A stretch of 64,000 bases of DNA from Kocuria turfanensis (GCF_001580365.1 NZ_CP014480.1:1613008-1677007), one strand, 5' to 3'; shown: positions 33,713 to 43,652, counted from the first letter of the stretch. The notes: generated from the sequence alone by a model not told the origin. Numbers and translations are program-made.

Positions 33713-34885
33713 TCACCCAGCGGCGAGTGCGCGCACGTCCCCGCGGGCCCGTCCCACCAGCCCCCGCGTCACCGCCCGGTCCAGACCCGGCAGGCCCGCC
33801 AGCCGCAGCATCAGCCGCCGGGCACGCACCCGGGACCGGGAGGCGGGGAGGAACCAGGCGGCACCGTCCCGGGCCGCGCGCTGCTTCTCGGCCACGACCG
33901 GCCGCCACACCCGCTCCCACCCGGCCAGCGCTTCCTCCACGGAGGCCGCGCGCGCCAGTCGCTCGGCGAGCAGCCACGCCCCGGCGACCCCGATCGAGGC
34001 GCCCTGCCCGCCGAGCAGCGACACGGCCTGCGCCGCGTCCCCGAGCAGGACCACCCTCCCCCGGCTCCAGCGCGGGACCTCCACCTGGAGCACCTCGTCG
34101 TAGTAGACGTCCTCCGGGCAGGCCTGCAGCACGCGCGGCACGAGCCAGCCGAACGAGGAGTGCGCCCGCCACAGGGCCGTGCGCGGATCGGCCGGCAGCG
34201 CGGGGTCGTCCACCCGGTGCACGGCGAAGGCCGCCACGCGCCCGTCCCGCAGCCCGTAGAGGCCCACCGTGCGATCGGTGTCGTCGGTGAGGCAGACCCG
34301 GCCGCCCACGTCCCGGCGCACCTCGGGGTCGTCGAGGAGGAACGCCGCCGTGTGGCAGCCCAGGAACCGGCGGAAGCGCTCCTCGGGGCCGAGCGCGGCC
34401 CGGCGGACGGCGGAGTGGACGCCGTCCGCGCCGACGACGAGGTCGGCGTCGAGCAGCGTCCCGTCGTCGAGCACCACGCCCGCCCCGCCGGGCCGGGCCA
34501 CGACGTCCACGACGGCACGGCCGAAGCGCAGCGCCGCCACCGGGTCGGCGTGCTCGCGGAGCACGCGCTCGAGGTCGGGGCGCAGGACGCTGGTGAGCCG
34601 CCCGTCGAGGGCGTGCGCGAACCGGGCGTACGGCAGTCCTGCCCGCTCACGGCCGCGCCCGTCGACGTAGCTGAGCCGGGACACGGCGTAGCCGGCCTCC
34701 CGGATCGCCCCGAGGACGCCCATGGCCTCGGCCGCGTCCCAGCCGGGGCCGAAGAAGTCCATCATGTAGCCCTGCGCCCGGGGCCCCGGGGCCCGCTCGA
34801 GCACCTCGACGTCCCAGCCCTGCCGGCCCAGGCACCCGGCCAGGGCCAGACCCGCGATGCCGGCTCCGCAGACGACGGCGCGCAC
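33713..34885 (-). CDS. FAD-dependent monooxygenase (PF01494)
   Basis: A 390-residue flavoprotein of the PHBH group. The FAD Rossmann motif GAGIAGLALAGCLGRQG opens the protein. GADGVHSAVRR (DG motif, about 155-165) and VVLLGDAAQAVSLLGGQG (GD motif, about 280-297) follow. It hydroxylates an aromatic or polyketide-like substrate using NAD(P)H; the substrate is unknown. It lies 12 bp downstream of the SixA-like gene in the same direction. Confidence 0.9.
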   Translation of the reverse strand: MRAVVCGAGIAGLALAGCLGRQGWDVEVLERAPGPRAQGYMMDFFGPGWDAAEAMGVLGAIREAGYAVSRLSYVDGRGRERAGLPYARFAHALDGRLTSVLRPDLERVLREHADPVAALRFGRAVVDVVARPGGAGVVLDDGTLLDADLVVGADGVHSAVRRAALGPEERFRRFLGCHTAAFLLDDPEVRRDVGGRVCLTDDTDRTVGLYGLRDGRVAAFAVHRVDDPALPADPRTALWRAHSSFGWLVPRVLQACPEDVYYDEVLQVEVPRWSRGRVVLLGDAAQAVSLLGGQGASIGVAGAWLLAERLARAASVEEALAGWERVWRPVVAEKQRAARDGAAWFLPASRSRVRARRLMLRLAGLPGLDRAVTRGLVGRARGDVRALAAG

Positions 34886-34897
34886 GGTGGGCCCGCC

Positions 34898-35437
34898 TCA
34901 GGCCCGCCCGGCGGACGGTCGCGGCACCGTGAAGTCCACGAGACGCGCGTCGGCGCCGTCCAGCTCCGCCCAGGAGCCGGGGACCTCGAGGACCGCGAGC
35001 CCGGACGTGGGGCAGCCGTCGGCGAGGGCCATCACGGCGTCGTAGTCGGAGTCCGGGGTGGCCAGACGCAGGGCGGCGTCCCGCAGGCCGGGCAGGTGGC
35101 CGATGAGCAGGAGGGACTCCACGGTGTCCGGCACGTGGTTGACGGCCGCGATGATCCGGGCGTCCGGCGCCGCGTAGAGCGACTCGTCCAGCCGGGCGGT
35201 CGGGGCGAGGTCGCCCAGGACGCTGCACACCCAGGTGCAGGTCTGCCGGGCGCGCAGCGCGCTCGAGCACAGGATCATGTCCGGGACGTGGCCCTGCGCC
35301 AGCAGCCAGCGGCCCGCCGCGGCGGCGTCCCGCGCCCCGCTCCGGTGCAGCGGGCGGTCGTGGTCGGTCACGCCCCACGGGTGCTCCGCCTCCGCGTGGC
35401 GCATGAGGACGAGCTTCTTGCGGTCGTGGCGGGTCAT
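34898..35437 (-). CDS. SixA-like histidine phosphatase
   Basis: A 179-residue protein of the histidine phosphatase superfamily: LVLMRHAEAEH with the catalytic RHA/E near residue 12, CSSALRARQT in the middle and LLIGHLPGL with the second His near 110. SixA enzymes dephosphorylate phosphohistidine proteins. Substrate here unknown. First of two genes reading left with the FAD monooxygenase. Confidence 0.88.
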   Translation of the reverse strand: MTRHDRKKLVLMRHAEAEHPWGVTDHDRPLHRSGARDAAAAGRWLLAQGHVPDMILCSSALRARQTCTWVCSVLGDLAPTARLDESLYAAPDARIIAAVNHVPDTVESLLLIGHLPGLRDAALRLATPDSDYDAVMALADGCPTSGLAVLEVPGSWAELDGADARLVDFTVPRPSAGRA

Positions 35438-35473
35438 CGGTTCATGATGCCACGTGCCCGACCGGCGTGGGAC

Positions 35474-35512
35474 GGCCCCGGCACTCCCGCACCGCGGGAA
35501 GGAGCCGGGGCC
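35474..35512 (-). terminator. Terminator of wHTH regulator gene
   Basis: Nested inverted repeats: GGCCCCGGC (35474-35482) with GCCGGGGCC (35504-35512), enclosing TCCCGC/GCGGGA. They sit 19 bp past the leftward stop codon. Confidence 0.75.
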
Positions 35513-35531
35513 TGCACGGGCCGGACAGGGA

Positions 35532-36356
35532 TCAGATGGAGTACTCGGGGGCCGCCCACACGACGACCTCGGGGTGCTCGTAGAAGCGGTAGCCCTGACC
35601 GCGGACGGTGCGCACGGTGTTGGCGAGCCGGCCGAGCTTGGAGCGCAGGCGCCGGATGTGCACGTCGATGGTGCGCTCGTTGGGCACCTCCTCCGAGTCC
35701 CGCCACAGGCTGTGCAGCAGCTCGTGGCGGCCCACGGTGCGGCTGCCGTTCTCCACGAGGTAGTTCAGCAGCTCGAACTCCTTGAAGGTGAGGTTGAGCA
35801 GTCCGCCGTCGAGGAAGACCTCGCGCCGGGAGAGGTCGATGAGCACCCCGGTGGACTGGTTGGTCTTGGTCTCGGGCGCCGGCGCCGGTGCCGCGGGAGC
35901 GGTCGGGCGCACCGCGCCCGAGGTCGGGTCGCCGAGGGCGTTGCGGACGACCTCCAGGTCGCTGCCGGTGGTGTTCGCCGGGGCCAGGGCCACGGCGGCG
36001 TAGGAGTCGGCCTCCGGGACCAGCTGCTGGGCGTAGGCCCGGATGCTCTGGACCATCTTGACCAGCGAGGTGCCGTTCGCCGCGGCGGTCTCCTCGTTGA
36101 GGCCCACGTAGATCACGAAGCCGCGGGCCTCGTTCTCCTGGACCTGCGGCCGCGGCGCCGCCTCCCGCTCCAGGCGCGTGGGCAGCGGCGGCTCTCCCGG
36201 TGCGGCCGGCATGGCCCCCAGCGTGCTGCGGAGGCTGCGGTAGTCGGCGGGAGCGCCCGGCACCCGATCGGGAGCCGTGGCCGGACGGCGGGCACCGCGG
36301 GCCTCGCTCGTGCGGGTGCGCTGAGAAATGTGCACGTATCCCGGTGTACCTGGCAT
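35532..36356 (-). CDS. OmpR/PhoB-type winged-helix regulator without receiver domain
   Basis: A 274-residue protein. The C-terminal 100 residues are a typical OmpR/PhoB effector domain (LTFKEFELLNYLVEN, then RTIDVHIRRLRSKLG and VRTVRGQGYRF). The N-terminus lacks a phosphoacceptor receiver domain. Instead there is a low-complexity start and a middle segment (about 78-125, ARGFVIYVGLNEETAAANGTS) of unknown fold. Residues after the wing end WAAPEYSI. The signal it reads is unknown. It is preceded by a 506-bp gap with palindromes that may be autoregulatory. Confidence 0.85.
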   Translation of the reverse strand: MPGTPGYVHISQRTRTSEARGARRPATAPDRVPGAPADYRSLRSTLGAMPAAPGEPPLPTRLEREAAPRPQVQENEARGFVIYVGLNEETAAANGTSLVKMVQSIRAYAQQLVPEADSYAAVALAPANTTGSDLEVVRNALGDPTSGAVRPTAPAAPAPAPETKTNQSTGVLIDLSRREVFLDGGLLNLTFKEFELLNYLVENGSRTVGRHELLHSLWRDSEEVPNERTIDVHIRRLRSKLGRLANTVRTVRGQGYRFYEHPEVVVWAAPEYSI

Positions 36357-36558
36357 CTGGTGCCCCTTGTCTCTGCGTCGTGCGATGGACGTCTCCCGCC
36401 CACCTGGGCCGCCCCGCCCCTCGGACCGACCCCACCACTCCCAGCTCCCGGATCACCGGCCTCGGACTTCTCGGGGATCGTCCCCGCGAAGCTGGCAGAT
36501 CCCTGACAGTGGCGTTGATCTCATGGTCCACCAGCCCTCGGGAACTGGCAAGTAATAA

Positions 36559-36585
36559 TCGTGACACTTTCTCACGATGTGAGAC
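36559..36585. promoter_or_regulatory. Overlapping palindromes in the 506-bp gap upstream of the wHTH gene
   Basis: TCGTGA-N7-TCACGA (36559-36577) overlaps TCTCAC-GAT-GTGAGA (36571-36585). The gap 36357-36862 has no gene. These repeats fall in its A/T-rich core, near a leftward TATTAC hexamer, and probably form an operator. Confidence 0.5.
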
Positions 36586-36797
36586 ACGAACGACAGCACT
36601 CCTGGCCGCGCACCAAAATGAACCCCCTTCACCTTCCCCCCGCGCCCACTGCCGGGGGCGAAACCCCGAAAAGTCGGGTCCATCAGGGGGCGCGACCCCC
36701 CTTGGGAGCCTCAGGCACAACGTGCCGAGATTGTCAAGATACGGAATGCGCTCACCAGCCCATCTCAGCATGCGGACAGATGCGTCCGGGGACGGCA

Positions 36798-36826
36798 GAG
36801 GCCCGTCGACCGGGTCGACGGGCCTC
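36798..36826 (-). terminator. Terminator of upp
   Basis: A 13-bp perfect stem (36798-36810, 36814-36826) with a 3-nt loop, 37 bp beyond the leftward upp stop. Confidence 0.85.
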
Positions 36827-36862
36827 CGTGGCGGCGGATCCGCGGGCTGTCAGGGGCAGGGC

Positions 36863-37498
36863 TCAGTCCACCACGCCGTAGAGGCGGTCACCGGCGTCAC
36901 CGAGCCCCGGGACGATGTACGCATTCTCGTCGAGCCGTTCGTCCCTCGCTGCCAGGACGATGCTCACCTCCGAGTCCCCCAGCTCCTCCTCCAGGGCGGC
37001 CAGGCCCTCGGGGGCCGCGAGCAGGCAGACGCACGTGATCTGCTCGGCACCGCGGCGGTAGAGGAACTTGATCGCCTCGCGCAGCGTGCCGCCCGTGGCC
37101 AGCATCGGGTCCAGGACGAAGACCTGGCGCCCGGTGAGGTCGTCGGGCAGGCGCTCGGCGTAGGTGATGATGTCGAGGGTGTCCTCGTTGCGGGCCATCC
37201 CGAGGAAGCCCACCTCGGCCGTGGGGACCAGGCGGGTCATGCCCTCGAGCATGCCCAGGCCGGCCCGCAGGATCGGCACCACGAGCGGGCGCGGCTTGGA
37301 CAGCCCGGTGCCGGTGGTCCGGGTGACCGGCGTGTCGATCTCCACCGGTTCCACGCGGACGCCCCGGGTGGCCTCGTACGCGAGCAGCGTCACGAGCTCC
37401 TCGACGAGCAGTCGGAACACCGGGGAGGTCGTGTTCTTGTCCCGGAGGACGGTCAGTTTGTGCGCCACCAGAGGGTGGTCGAGAACGGTCACTCGCAT
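36863..37498 (-). CDS. upp: Uracil phosphoribosyltransferase
   Basis: A 211-residue protein of standard UPRT length. [10 protein letters not shown], the PRPP-binding loop DPMLATGGT (about 130-138) and the C-terminal uracil-binding [15 protein letters not shown] are present. It converts uracil plus PRPP to UMP in salvage. It is divergent from tadA with about 100 bp between, and has its own terminator. Confidence 0.96.
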   Translation of the reverse strand: MRVTVLDHPLVAHKLTVLRDKNTTSPVFRLLVEELVTLLAYEATRGVRVEPVEIDTPVTRTTGTGLSKPRPLVVPILRAGLGMLEGMTRLVPTAEVGFLGMARNEDTLDIITYAERLPDDLTGRQVFVLDPMLATGGTLREAIKFLYRRGAEQITCVCLLAAPEGLAALEEELGDSEVSIVLAARDERLDENAYIVPGLGDAGDRLYGVVD

Positions 37499-37601
37499 GG
37501 ACCAAAATTACCATCGGGGTTCTGCGGCCCCCGCCGGGCCCCACCCCGGCCCGCCGGCCCCGCCCGGAGGACGGCCGGGCGAGAACCAGGAGAGGACCAG
37601 G

Positions 37602-38123
37602 ATGGCACTGCCCCCGCGCACCCGGGACGAGGCCCGCGCCGAGGAGTGGATGCGGCTGGCCCTCGCGGAGGCCCGCGCCGCCCTGGAGACCCAGGACGTG
37701 CCGATCGGCGCCGTCGTCGTCGCCCCGGACGGGACGGTGCTCGGCCGCGGGCGCAACCGCCGGGAGGCCGACGGCGACCCCACCGCCCACGCGGAGGTCC
37801 TCGCCCTGCGGGAGGCGGCGCGCGCCCGGGGCACCTGGCGCCTCGACGACTGCACCCTCGTGGTGACCCTCGAGCCGTGCGCGATGTGCGCCGGGGCGGT
37901 CGTCCTGGCCCGCGTGCCCCGCGTGGTGCTGGGCGCGTGGGACGACAAGGCCGGGGCCGCGGGCTCCGTGCTCGACGTGCTGCGGGAGCGCCGGCTCAAC
38001 CACTGGGTGGAGGTCACCGGGGGCGTCCTGCAGGAGGAGTGCTCGCGCCTGCTCCTCGACTTCTTCGCCGGGCACCGGCGCGGCGGGCGCGACGACGCCG
38101 GGCCGGCGGGTTTTGGCGCTTGA
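37602..38123 (+). CDS. tadA: tRNA adenosine(34) deaminase
   Basis: A 173-residue cytidine-deaminase-fold enzyme. Zinc ligands and proton shuttle are in TAHAEV (His/Glu) and EPCAMCAGA (two Cys). The length and the FFAGHRR-like C-terminus fit TadA, which makes inosine at the wobble position of tRNA-Arg(ACG), a tRNA encoded at 18286 in this window. ATG follows AGGAGAGGACCAGG. Confidence 0.92.
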   Translation: MALPPRTRDEARAEEWMRLALAEARAALETQDVPIGAVVVAPDGTVLGRGRNRREADGDPTAHAEVLALREAARARGTWRLDDCTLVVTLEPCAMCAGAVVLARVPRVVLGAWDDKAGAAGSVLDVLRERRLNHWVEVTGGVLQEECSRLLLDFFAGHRRGGRDDAGPAGFGA

Positions 38124-38152
38124 GCACGCCAGCCGGTACAGTACTGCGAGCT

Positions 38153-38242
38153 GGTGACGTGTCCGAGCGGCCGAAGGTGCATCACTCGAAATGATGTTTG
38201 GTGTAAAAGCCAACGAGGGTTCAAATCCCTCCGTCACCGCCA
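38153..38242 (+). tRNA. tRNA-Ser(CGA)
   Basis: A class II tRNA of about 87 nt plus encoded CCA. Acceptor GGTGACG/CGTCACC, anticodon stem CATCA/TGATG with loop CTCGAAA (anticodon CGA), a long variable arm and T arm GGGTTCAAATCCC. A terminator follows at once. Confidence 0.95.
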
Positions 38243-38248
38243 GTCGAG

Positions 38249-38280
38249 AAGGGCCCCACTCCTCCGGGAGCGGGGCCCTT
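38249..38280 (+). terminator. Terminator after tRNA-Ser
   Basis: Stem AAGGGCCCC/GGGGCCCTT (38249-38257, 38272-38280) with an inner CTCC/GGAG pairing, then TT. Confidence 0.85.
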
Positions 38281-38450
38281 TCCCGTGCCCGGCCGGACCG
38301 CGCCGGCGCAGGGTTCCCGCCGGGCCCCTCCGGCTCGCCCGCCGTCCGCCGCGGCCGGGCCGCCTCCCGCGCCACCGGCCGGCCGGCACCGGCTACCGTG
38401 GTGCCGGTCACGGCCCGCCGCCCGGCGGGCGGGAAACAGAGAGGCGCAGC

Positions 38451-39284
38451 ATGACGACGTCGGCACAGGCAGTCGGACACCTGGGAACGGACGGGGAGGA
38501 GTACCCGGACGCCTACTTCGTGCGGCTGGACGCCACCCGCTTCCGCTCCACCCTGCACGCGCAGGGCGCCTGGAACGCGGCGGAGCAGCACATGGGCGCC
38601 GCCTCGGGGCTGCTCGCCCACGCGGTGGAGGTCAACCACCCCCGGGCGGACCTGCTGCCCTCGCGGTTCTCCTACGACATCCTCGGCTTCATCCCCGGCG
38701 GCGAGGTGGAGGTGACCACGCGCGTGGTCCGCCCCGGCCGCACGATCGAGCTGGTCGAGGCGACGATGAGCCAGGGGGGTCGCTCCTGCATCCGGCTCAG
38801 CGTGTGGCGGCTGGTCCGCGGCGGGACCGCCGCGGTCGCCGGGACGCACCGGGAGGCCCTGCCGCCCGTGGCCGGCGCCCTGCCCACGACGATGACGGGA
38901 CGGTGGCCCGGCGGGTACATCGCCTCGCTGGAGGGCCGCACCGTGCGCGAGCACCGGCCCGGCCGGGCCGCCATGTGGCTGCGCGCGCCGCACGCCGTCG
39001 TCGCCGGGGAGGAGGCCTCCGCCACGGCGCAGTTCCTCGCGGCGGTGGACGCCGCCAACGGCATCGCCGTGCGGGTCGGCCCGGACGAGCTGGCCTTCCC
39101 CAACGTGGACCTCGGCGTGCACCTGGTGCGGGAGCCCGTCTCGGCCTGGGTGGGGCTGGACACGCACGTCACCTTCGGTGCGACCGGGGTGGGCCTCACC
39201 GAGTCCGCGCTGCACGACGAGGCCGGCTACCTCGGCCAGGTGGCGCAGTCCCTGACCGTGCGGCCGCTGCCGATCACCGGCTGA
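38451..39284 (+). CDS. Thioesterase-family protein (hotdog fold)
   Basis: A 277-residue protein with the two-hotdog layout of TesB-like acyl-CoA thioesterases: GAASGLLAHAVE and LLPSRFSYDILGFIPGGEVEVTTRVV in the first half, and FPNVDLGVHLVREPVSAWVGLDTHV with GLTESALHDEAGYLG in the second. The catalytic Asp/Gln set is not verified. Substrate acyl-CoA unknown. ATG chosen with GAGAGG upstream. Confidence 0.82.
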   Translation: MTTSAQAVGHLGTDGEEYPDAYFVRLDATRFRSTLHAQGAWNAAEQHMGAASGLLAHAVEVNHPRADLLPSRFSYDILGFIPGGEVEVTTRVVRPGRTIELVEATMSQGGRSCIRLSVWRLVRGGTAAVAGTHREALPPVAGALPTTMTGRWPGGYIASLEGRTVREHRPGRAAMWLRAPHAVVAGEEASATAQFLAAVDAANGIAVRVGPDELAFPNVDLGVHLVREPVSAWVGLDTHVTFGATGVGLTESALHDEAGYLGQVAQSLTVRPLPITG

Positions 39285-39386
39285 GGCCCGCTCCCGTCCG
39301 GGACGCCCACCGCGCGACCGTACAATGGGCGGCGGGATTTCCGACGTCGAGACCAGGGGCCACCGCGCCCCGAGGAGGCCATCGAA

Positions 39387-39713
39387 GTGAGCAGCATCAA
39401 CATCACCGTGATCGACCGCGAGGGCAACCGCACCGAGGGCGTCGAGTGGAAGGACTTCGAGAGCCTCATGGAGGCCCTCACCCGCCACAAGTACCCGATC
39501 CTCGCCACCTGCGGCGGCAACGCGTCCTGCTCCACCTGCCACTCCTACCTGGACCAGGGCTCCTTCGCCAAGGCCAACGAGATCAACGACGAGGAGGAGG
39601 ACCTCCTCGACATGCTCGACGACACCCGGCACGACACCTCCCGGCTCAGCTGCCAGGTCGAGTGGTCCGAGGACCTCGACGGCGCCGAGGTCACCATCGC
39701 CCCCGAGTGGTGA
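39387..39713 (+). CDS. 2Fe-2S ferredoxin (adrenodoxin/ISC type)
   Basis: A 108-residue ferredoxin. Cluster ligands are in TCGGNASCSTCHSY (C-x5-C-x2-C) and LSCQVE. An acidic helix (DEEEDLLDML) is the usual partner-binding surface. It may serve a P450 or an oxygenase elsewhere, or the adjacent dehydrogenase; the partner is not shown by sequence. GTG start with GAGGAGG upstream. The dehydrogenase gene begins 85 bp downstream. Confidence 0.9.
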   Translation: MSSINITVIDREGNRTEGVEWKDFESLMEALTRHKYPILATCGGNASCSTCHSYLDQGSFAKANEINDEEEDLLDMLDDTRHDTSRLSCQVEWSEDLDGAEVTIAPEW

Positions 39714-39798
39714 CCCGCTCGTCCCCGCGGGGACGGCACCCCCGACTCTGACCAGCCCCCGGACGGACCGGCGTCGCCGGCGCGCAGGAAGTGGACCC

Positions 39799-42666
39799 AT
39801 GACCGAGATCCGTGACGACCTCACGACGCGTGCCGCCTACGTCTCCGACGCGTCGATCTACCGGCGGGTGCCGGCGGCGGTGGCCGAGCCGCGCAGCGTC
39901 GAGGAGGTCCGCGAGCTGCTGGCGCTCGCGCACGAGCGCGGCTGGCCGGTGGTCTCCCGCGGGGGCGGGACGTCGGTGGCGGGCAACGCGATCGGCGAGG
40001 GCCTGGTCATCGACACCTCCCGGCACTTCAACCGGATCCTGTCGATCGACTCCGAGGCGATGACCGCCACGATCCAGCCGGGGGTGATCTGCGACCAGCT
40101 GCGCGCGGCGGCCTCCGAGTTCGGCCTCACCTACGGGCCGGACCCCTCGACGCACTCGCGGGCCACGGTCGGCGGGATGGTCGCCAACAACGCCTGCGGC
40201 TCCCACTCCGTGGCCTGGGGCACGTCCGCGGACAACCTGGTGTCCCTGACGGTCATGCTCGCCGACGGCCGGGAGGTCCGGCTGCGCGCGGGCGGGACCT
40301 CCGAGCCGGGGATCGACCGGGCGCTGACCGCGATCCGGGACCGGCACCTGGCGATGCTGCGCACCGAGCTGGGCCAGTTCCCCCGCCAGGTCTCCGGGTA
40401 CGGGCTGCACTACCTGCTCGGGGAGAAGGGCTTCGACACCGCCAAGGCCTTCGCCGGGACGGAGGGCACCTGCGGGATCATCACCGAGCTCACCGTCCGG
40501 CTGGTGGCCAAGCCGGCCCACACCGCGCTGGCCGTGCTCGGCTTCGAGGACGCCTTCGAGGCGGCGACGGCGGCCCCGAAGCTGCGGGTGCCCGGGGTGT
40601 ACACGATCGAGGGCATGGGCTCGGACCTGCTCGACGCCCTGCGCACCCGCCCCGGGCAGGAGCACGCCGGCGGGGAGCTGCCCCGCGGCGGCGGCTGGCT
40701 CTACTGCGAGGTGGGCGCCGACACCCTGGAGGAGGCCGAGGCCCGGGCGCGGGAGCTGCCGGGACTGGTGCCCGAGAACGTCGTGGACTCCGTGATCGTC
40801 CCCGGCGCGGCGCAGGCCAAGGCCCTGTGGCGGATCCGCGAGGCCGGGGCGGGCATCGTGACCCGTCTGCCCGAGGGCGGGGAGGCCTGGCCGGGCTGGG
40901 AGGACTCCGCGGTTCCCCCGGCGCGGCTGGGCGAGTACCTGCGGGACCTCTACGACCTGCTGCACGAGCTCGGCCTCACCGGCATCCCCTTCGGGCACTT
41001 CGGGGAGGGCTGCGTGCACATCCGCATCTCCTTCGACTTCAGCACCGAGGCCGGGATGGCGACCTACCGCACGTTCATCGAGCGCGCCGCGGCGCTGGTC
41101 CACCGCTACGGCGGCTCGGTCTCCGGGGAGCACGGCGACGGCCGCGCCCGCTCCGAGCTGCTCTCGACCATCTACTCCCCCGAGGCCCTGGCCGCCTTCG
41201 CGGAGTTCAAGCGCGTCTTCGACCCGGACGGGTTCTTCAACCCCGGCGTGCTGGTGGACCCGGAGCCCATCGACCAGGGCATCCGCCCCGGCCCCGGCGC
41301 CCGGACGTTCGCGCTCACGCCCGTGCACGCGTTCTCCCGGGACGGCGGGTCGTTCTCCAGCGCCGTGAACCGCTGCGTGGGCGTGGGGTCCTGCCGCTCC
41401 GACGTGGGCGCCATGTGCCCGTCCTTCCAGGCCACCCACGACGAGGTGCACTCGACCCGGGGCCGCGCCCGGTCCCTGGCAGAGATGCTGCGCGGGGAGT
41501 CCATCACGGACGGCTGGAAGTCCAAGGAGACCCTCGAGGCCCTGGACCTGTGCCTGTCCTGCAAGGCGTGTGCCACCGAGTGCCCGGTCAACGTGGACAT
41601 GGCCACGTACAAGGCCGAGTTCCTGCACCACCACTACCGGCACGGCCTGCTCTCCTTCCTGGGCCGGAACCGGCGGCCCATGGCCCAGTTCACGATGGGC
41701 TGGATGCCGCTGCTGATGCGGATCGTGGAGAAGGTGCCCTTCTCCTTCCGGCTGATCAACCTGCTGGAGTCCAACCGGGCGGTCGAGGAGCTGACCAAGC
41801 GGCTGGGCGGGATCGAGCCGAAGCGGCGGATGATCTCCTTCGCCGACCAGCCCCTCACCCGCTGGTTCCGCGGCCGCCCCGCCCGGCGCCCCGGCGACGA
41901 CGTCGACGGCCGGCCCACCGTGGTGCTGTGGCCGGACACGTTCACGAACTTCGCCGCCGACGCCCCCGGCAAGGCCGCCGTGGAGGTGCTCGAGGCCATG
42001 GGCTACCGGGTGCTGCTGCCCATGGACAACGTCTGCTGCGGGCTCACCTGGCACTCCACCGGGCAGCTGGACATGACGCAGAAGGTGCTGCGCCAGACCC
42101 TCGACGTGATGGAGCCGCTGCTGGAGGCCGGGTACCCGATCATCGGCCTGGAGCCCTCCTGCACGGTCATGCTCCAGGACGAGATCACGGAGCTGCTCCC
42201 CGGCGACCCCCGGGCCCGGCGCGTCTCGGAGCTGACGACGACGATCGGCGCGTTCGCGGCCCTGCACCTGGCCGAGGGCGGCCCCTGGCCCTTCCGGGAG
42301 CTGGCCACCGAGGCGGGTCCGGCCGAGGCCGTGTGCCAGGTGCACTGCCACCAGAAGTCCATGCTCGGCTACGGCCCCGAGCTGGAGGTGCTGGCGAAGC
42401 TGGGCGTGGACACCGCCGTGGTCGGCGGCGGCTGCTGCGGGCTGGCGGGCAACTGGGGCTTCGAGCCCGGCCACTACGAGGTCTCGCAGACCCTCGGCGA
42501 GCGGGAGCTGTTCCCCGCGATCCGTGCCGCGGCCGACGGGACGATCGTGCTCGCCGACGGCTTCTCCTGCCGCACCCAGATCGCCCAGGGCACCGGCGCC
42601 GACGGCGTCCACCTGGCCGAGGTGATGCGCGCCGCGCTGCCCCCGGCTGAGGCCGGCGAGCGGTAG
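39799..42666 (+). CDS. FAD and Fe-S dehydrogenase fusion (D-lactate/glycolate oxidase type)
   Basis: A 955-residue single chain. FAD-binding PCMH domain with GGGTSVAGNAIGEG (about 54-67) and a FAD-oxidase C domain extend to about 480. A two-cluster 4Fe-4S module follows: CVGVGSCRSDVGAMCP (near 524) and CLSCKACATECP (near 585). Two CCG domains contain VCCGLTW (near 746) and GCCGLAGNWG (near 878). This GlcD-GlcF-like fusion oxidises D-lactate, glycolate or D-2-hydroxy acids and feeds the respiratory chain. It stands just after a ferredoxin gene. Confidence 0.92.
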   Translation: MTEIRDDLTTRAAYVSDASIYRRVPAAVAEPRSVEEVRELLALAHERGWPVVSRGGGTSVAGNAIGEGLVIDTSRHFNRILSIDSEAMTATIQPGVICDQLRAAASEFGLTYGPDPSTHSRATVGGMVANNACGSHSVAWGTSADNLVSLTVMLADGREVRLRAGGTSEPGIDRALTAIRDRHLAMLRTELGQFPRQVSGYGLHYLLGEKGFDTAKAFAGTEGTCGIITELTVRLVAKPAHTALAVLGFEDAFEAATAAPKLRVPGVYTIEGMGSDLLDALRTRPGQEHAGGELPRGGGWLYCEVGADTLEEAEARARELPGLVPENVVDSVIVPGAAQAKALWRIREAGAGIVTRLPEGGEAWPGWEDSAVPPARLGEYLRDLYDLLHELGLTGIPFGHFGEGCVHIRISFDFSTEAGMATYRTFIERAAALVHRYGGSVSGEHGDGRARSELLSTIYSPEALAAFAEFKRVFDPDGFFNPGVLVDPEPIDQGIRPGPGARTFALTPVHAFSRDGGSFSSAVNRCVGVGSCRSDVGAMCPSFQATHDEVHSTRGRARSLAEMLRGESITDGWKSKETLEALDLCLSCKACATECPVNVDMATYKAEFLHHHYRHGLLSFLGRNRRPMAQFTMGWMPLLMRIVEKVPFSFRLINLLESNRAVEELTKRLGGIEPKRRMISFADQPLTRWFRGRPARRPGDDVDGRPTVVLWPDTFTNFAADAPGKAAVEVLEAMGYRVLLPMDNVCCGLTWHSTGQLDMTQKVLRQTLDVMEPLLEAGYPIIGLEPSCTVMLQDEITELLPGDPRARRVSELTTTIGAFAALHLAEGGPWPFRELATEAGPAEAVCQVHCHQKSMLGYGPELEVLAKLGVDTAVVGGGCCGLAGNWGFEPGHYEVSQTLGERELFPAIRAAADGTIVLADGFSCRTQIAQGTGADGVHLAEVMRAALPPAEAGER

Positions 42667-42811
42667 CGCCCGCCCCGGACGCGGCCCCGGCCCCGGCGGC
42701 GGACGCGTCCGGCCGGGGTGTCGGTGGCCCTGCCTAGAATGAAGGCCCTGGGAGGGCCCCCTCCTCAAGGCGTGGTCCGCCACGACGTCCGCACGAGGAG
42801 GATATCCCCCC

Positions 42812-43652
42812 ATGTCTTCGCTCTCCCCCGTTGCCCGTCCGGTTCTGGGCGCTCTCGCCCTCGCCTCGGTCCTGGCGCTGACCGCCTGCGGCGGCGAGCA
42901 GCCGGAGCAGGCCGGCACCGCCGCCGTCCCGGGCACGGTCGGGAGCGCCTCCACGGCCCCGGCCGCGTCCGGCAGCGCACCCGCGGACGGCGCCGACGCG
43001 GCCCCGGCCGACGAGCCGACCGGCGAGCGGACCACCGCGGCGCCCGCCGCCCCGGAGGGCGGCCCCGCGGAGCCCGCCACCGAGCCCACCGGCGCGGCGG
43101 GGCCCGCCGGGGAGCCCGCGGGCGAGACCACCGAGGAGCCCACCGAGGAGATCCCTGAGGAGACCGCCGAGGAGACCGCCGGGGACGCGGGCGGGACCGC
43201 GGGCGGCGCCGCCGGCGAGCCCGCCCGGGGCGGTGCCGCCGCCGGTGCCCGCGCGGACTGGTGCGCGACCTCCGCGCTGGAGGTCTCCGCCGCACCGGCC
43301 GGGGGCGCCGCGGGGTCGGTCTGGGTGGACGTCACCGTGACCAACGCGGCCGCGGAGCCCTGCGTGCTCGCGGGCTACCCGGGGGTGTCCTTCGTGGACG
43401 CCGGCGGCACGGCACTCGGCGCCCCGGCGGTGCGGGACGCCGGTGTCCCCGGGACCGGCAGGGAGCTGGCGCCGGGCGAGTCCGCCACCGCCGCGCTGCG
43501 CATCAGCCAGGCCGCCGTCCACCCCGGGTGCGAGGCCCGGGAGGCCGCGGGGCTGCGCGTCTACCCGCCCGAGAACACCCGGTCCGTGGTGGTGCCCTTC
43601 CCCGCCGAGGCCTGCACCGGTCCCGGCATCCAGCAGCTCGAGATCCAGGGCT

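Noticed and set aside
39691..43344. 1217-residue antisense frame over the dehydrogenase and lipoprotein genes
   Set aside because: Shadow of real genes on the plus strand; no domain and no ribosome-binding site.
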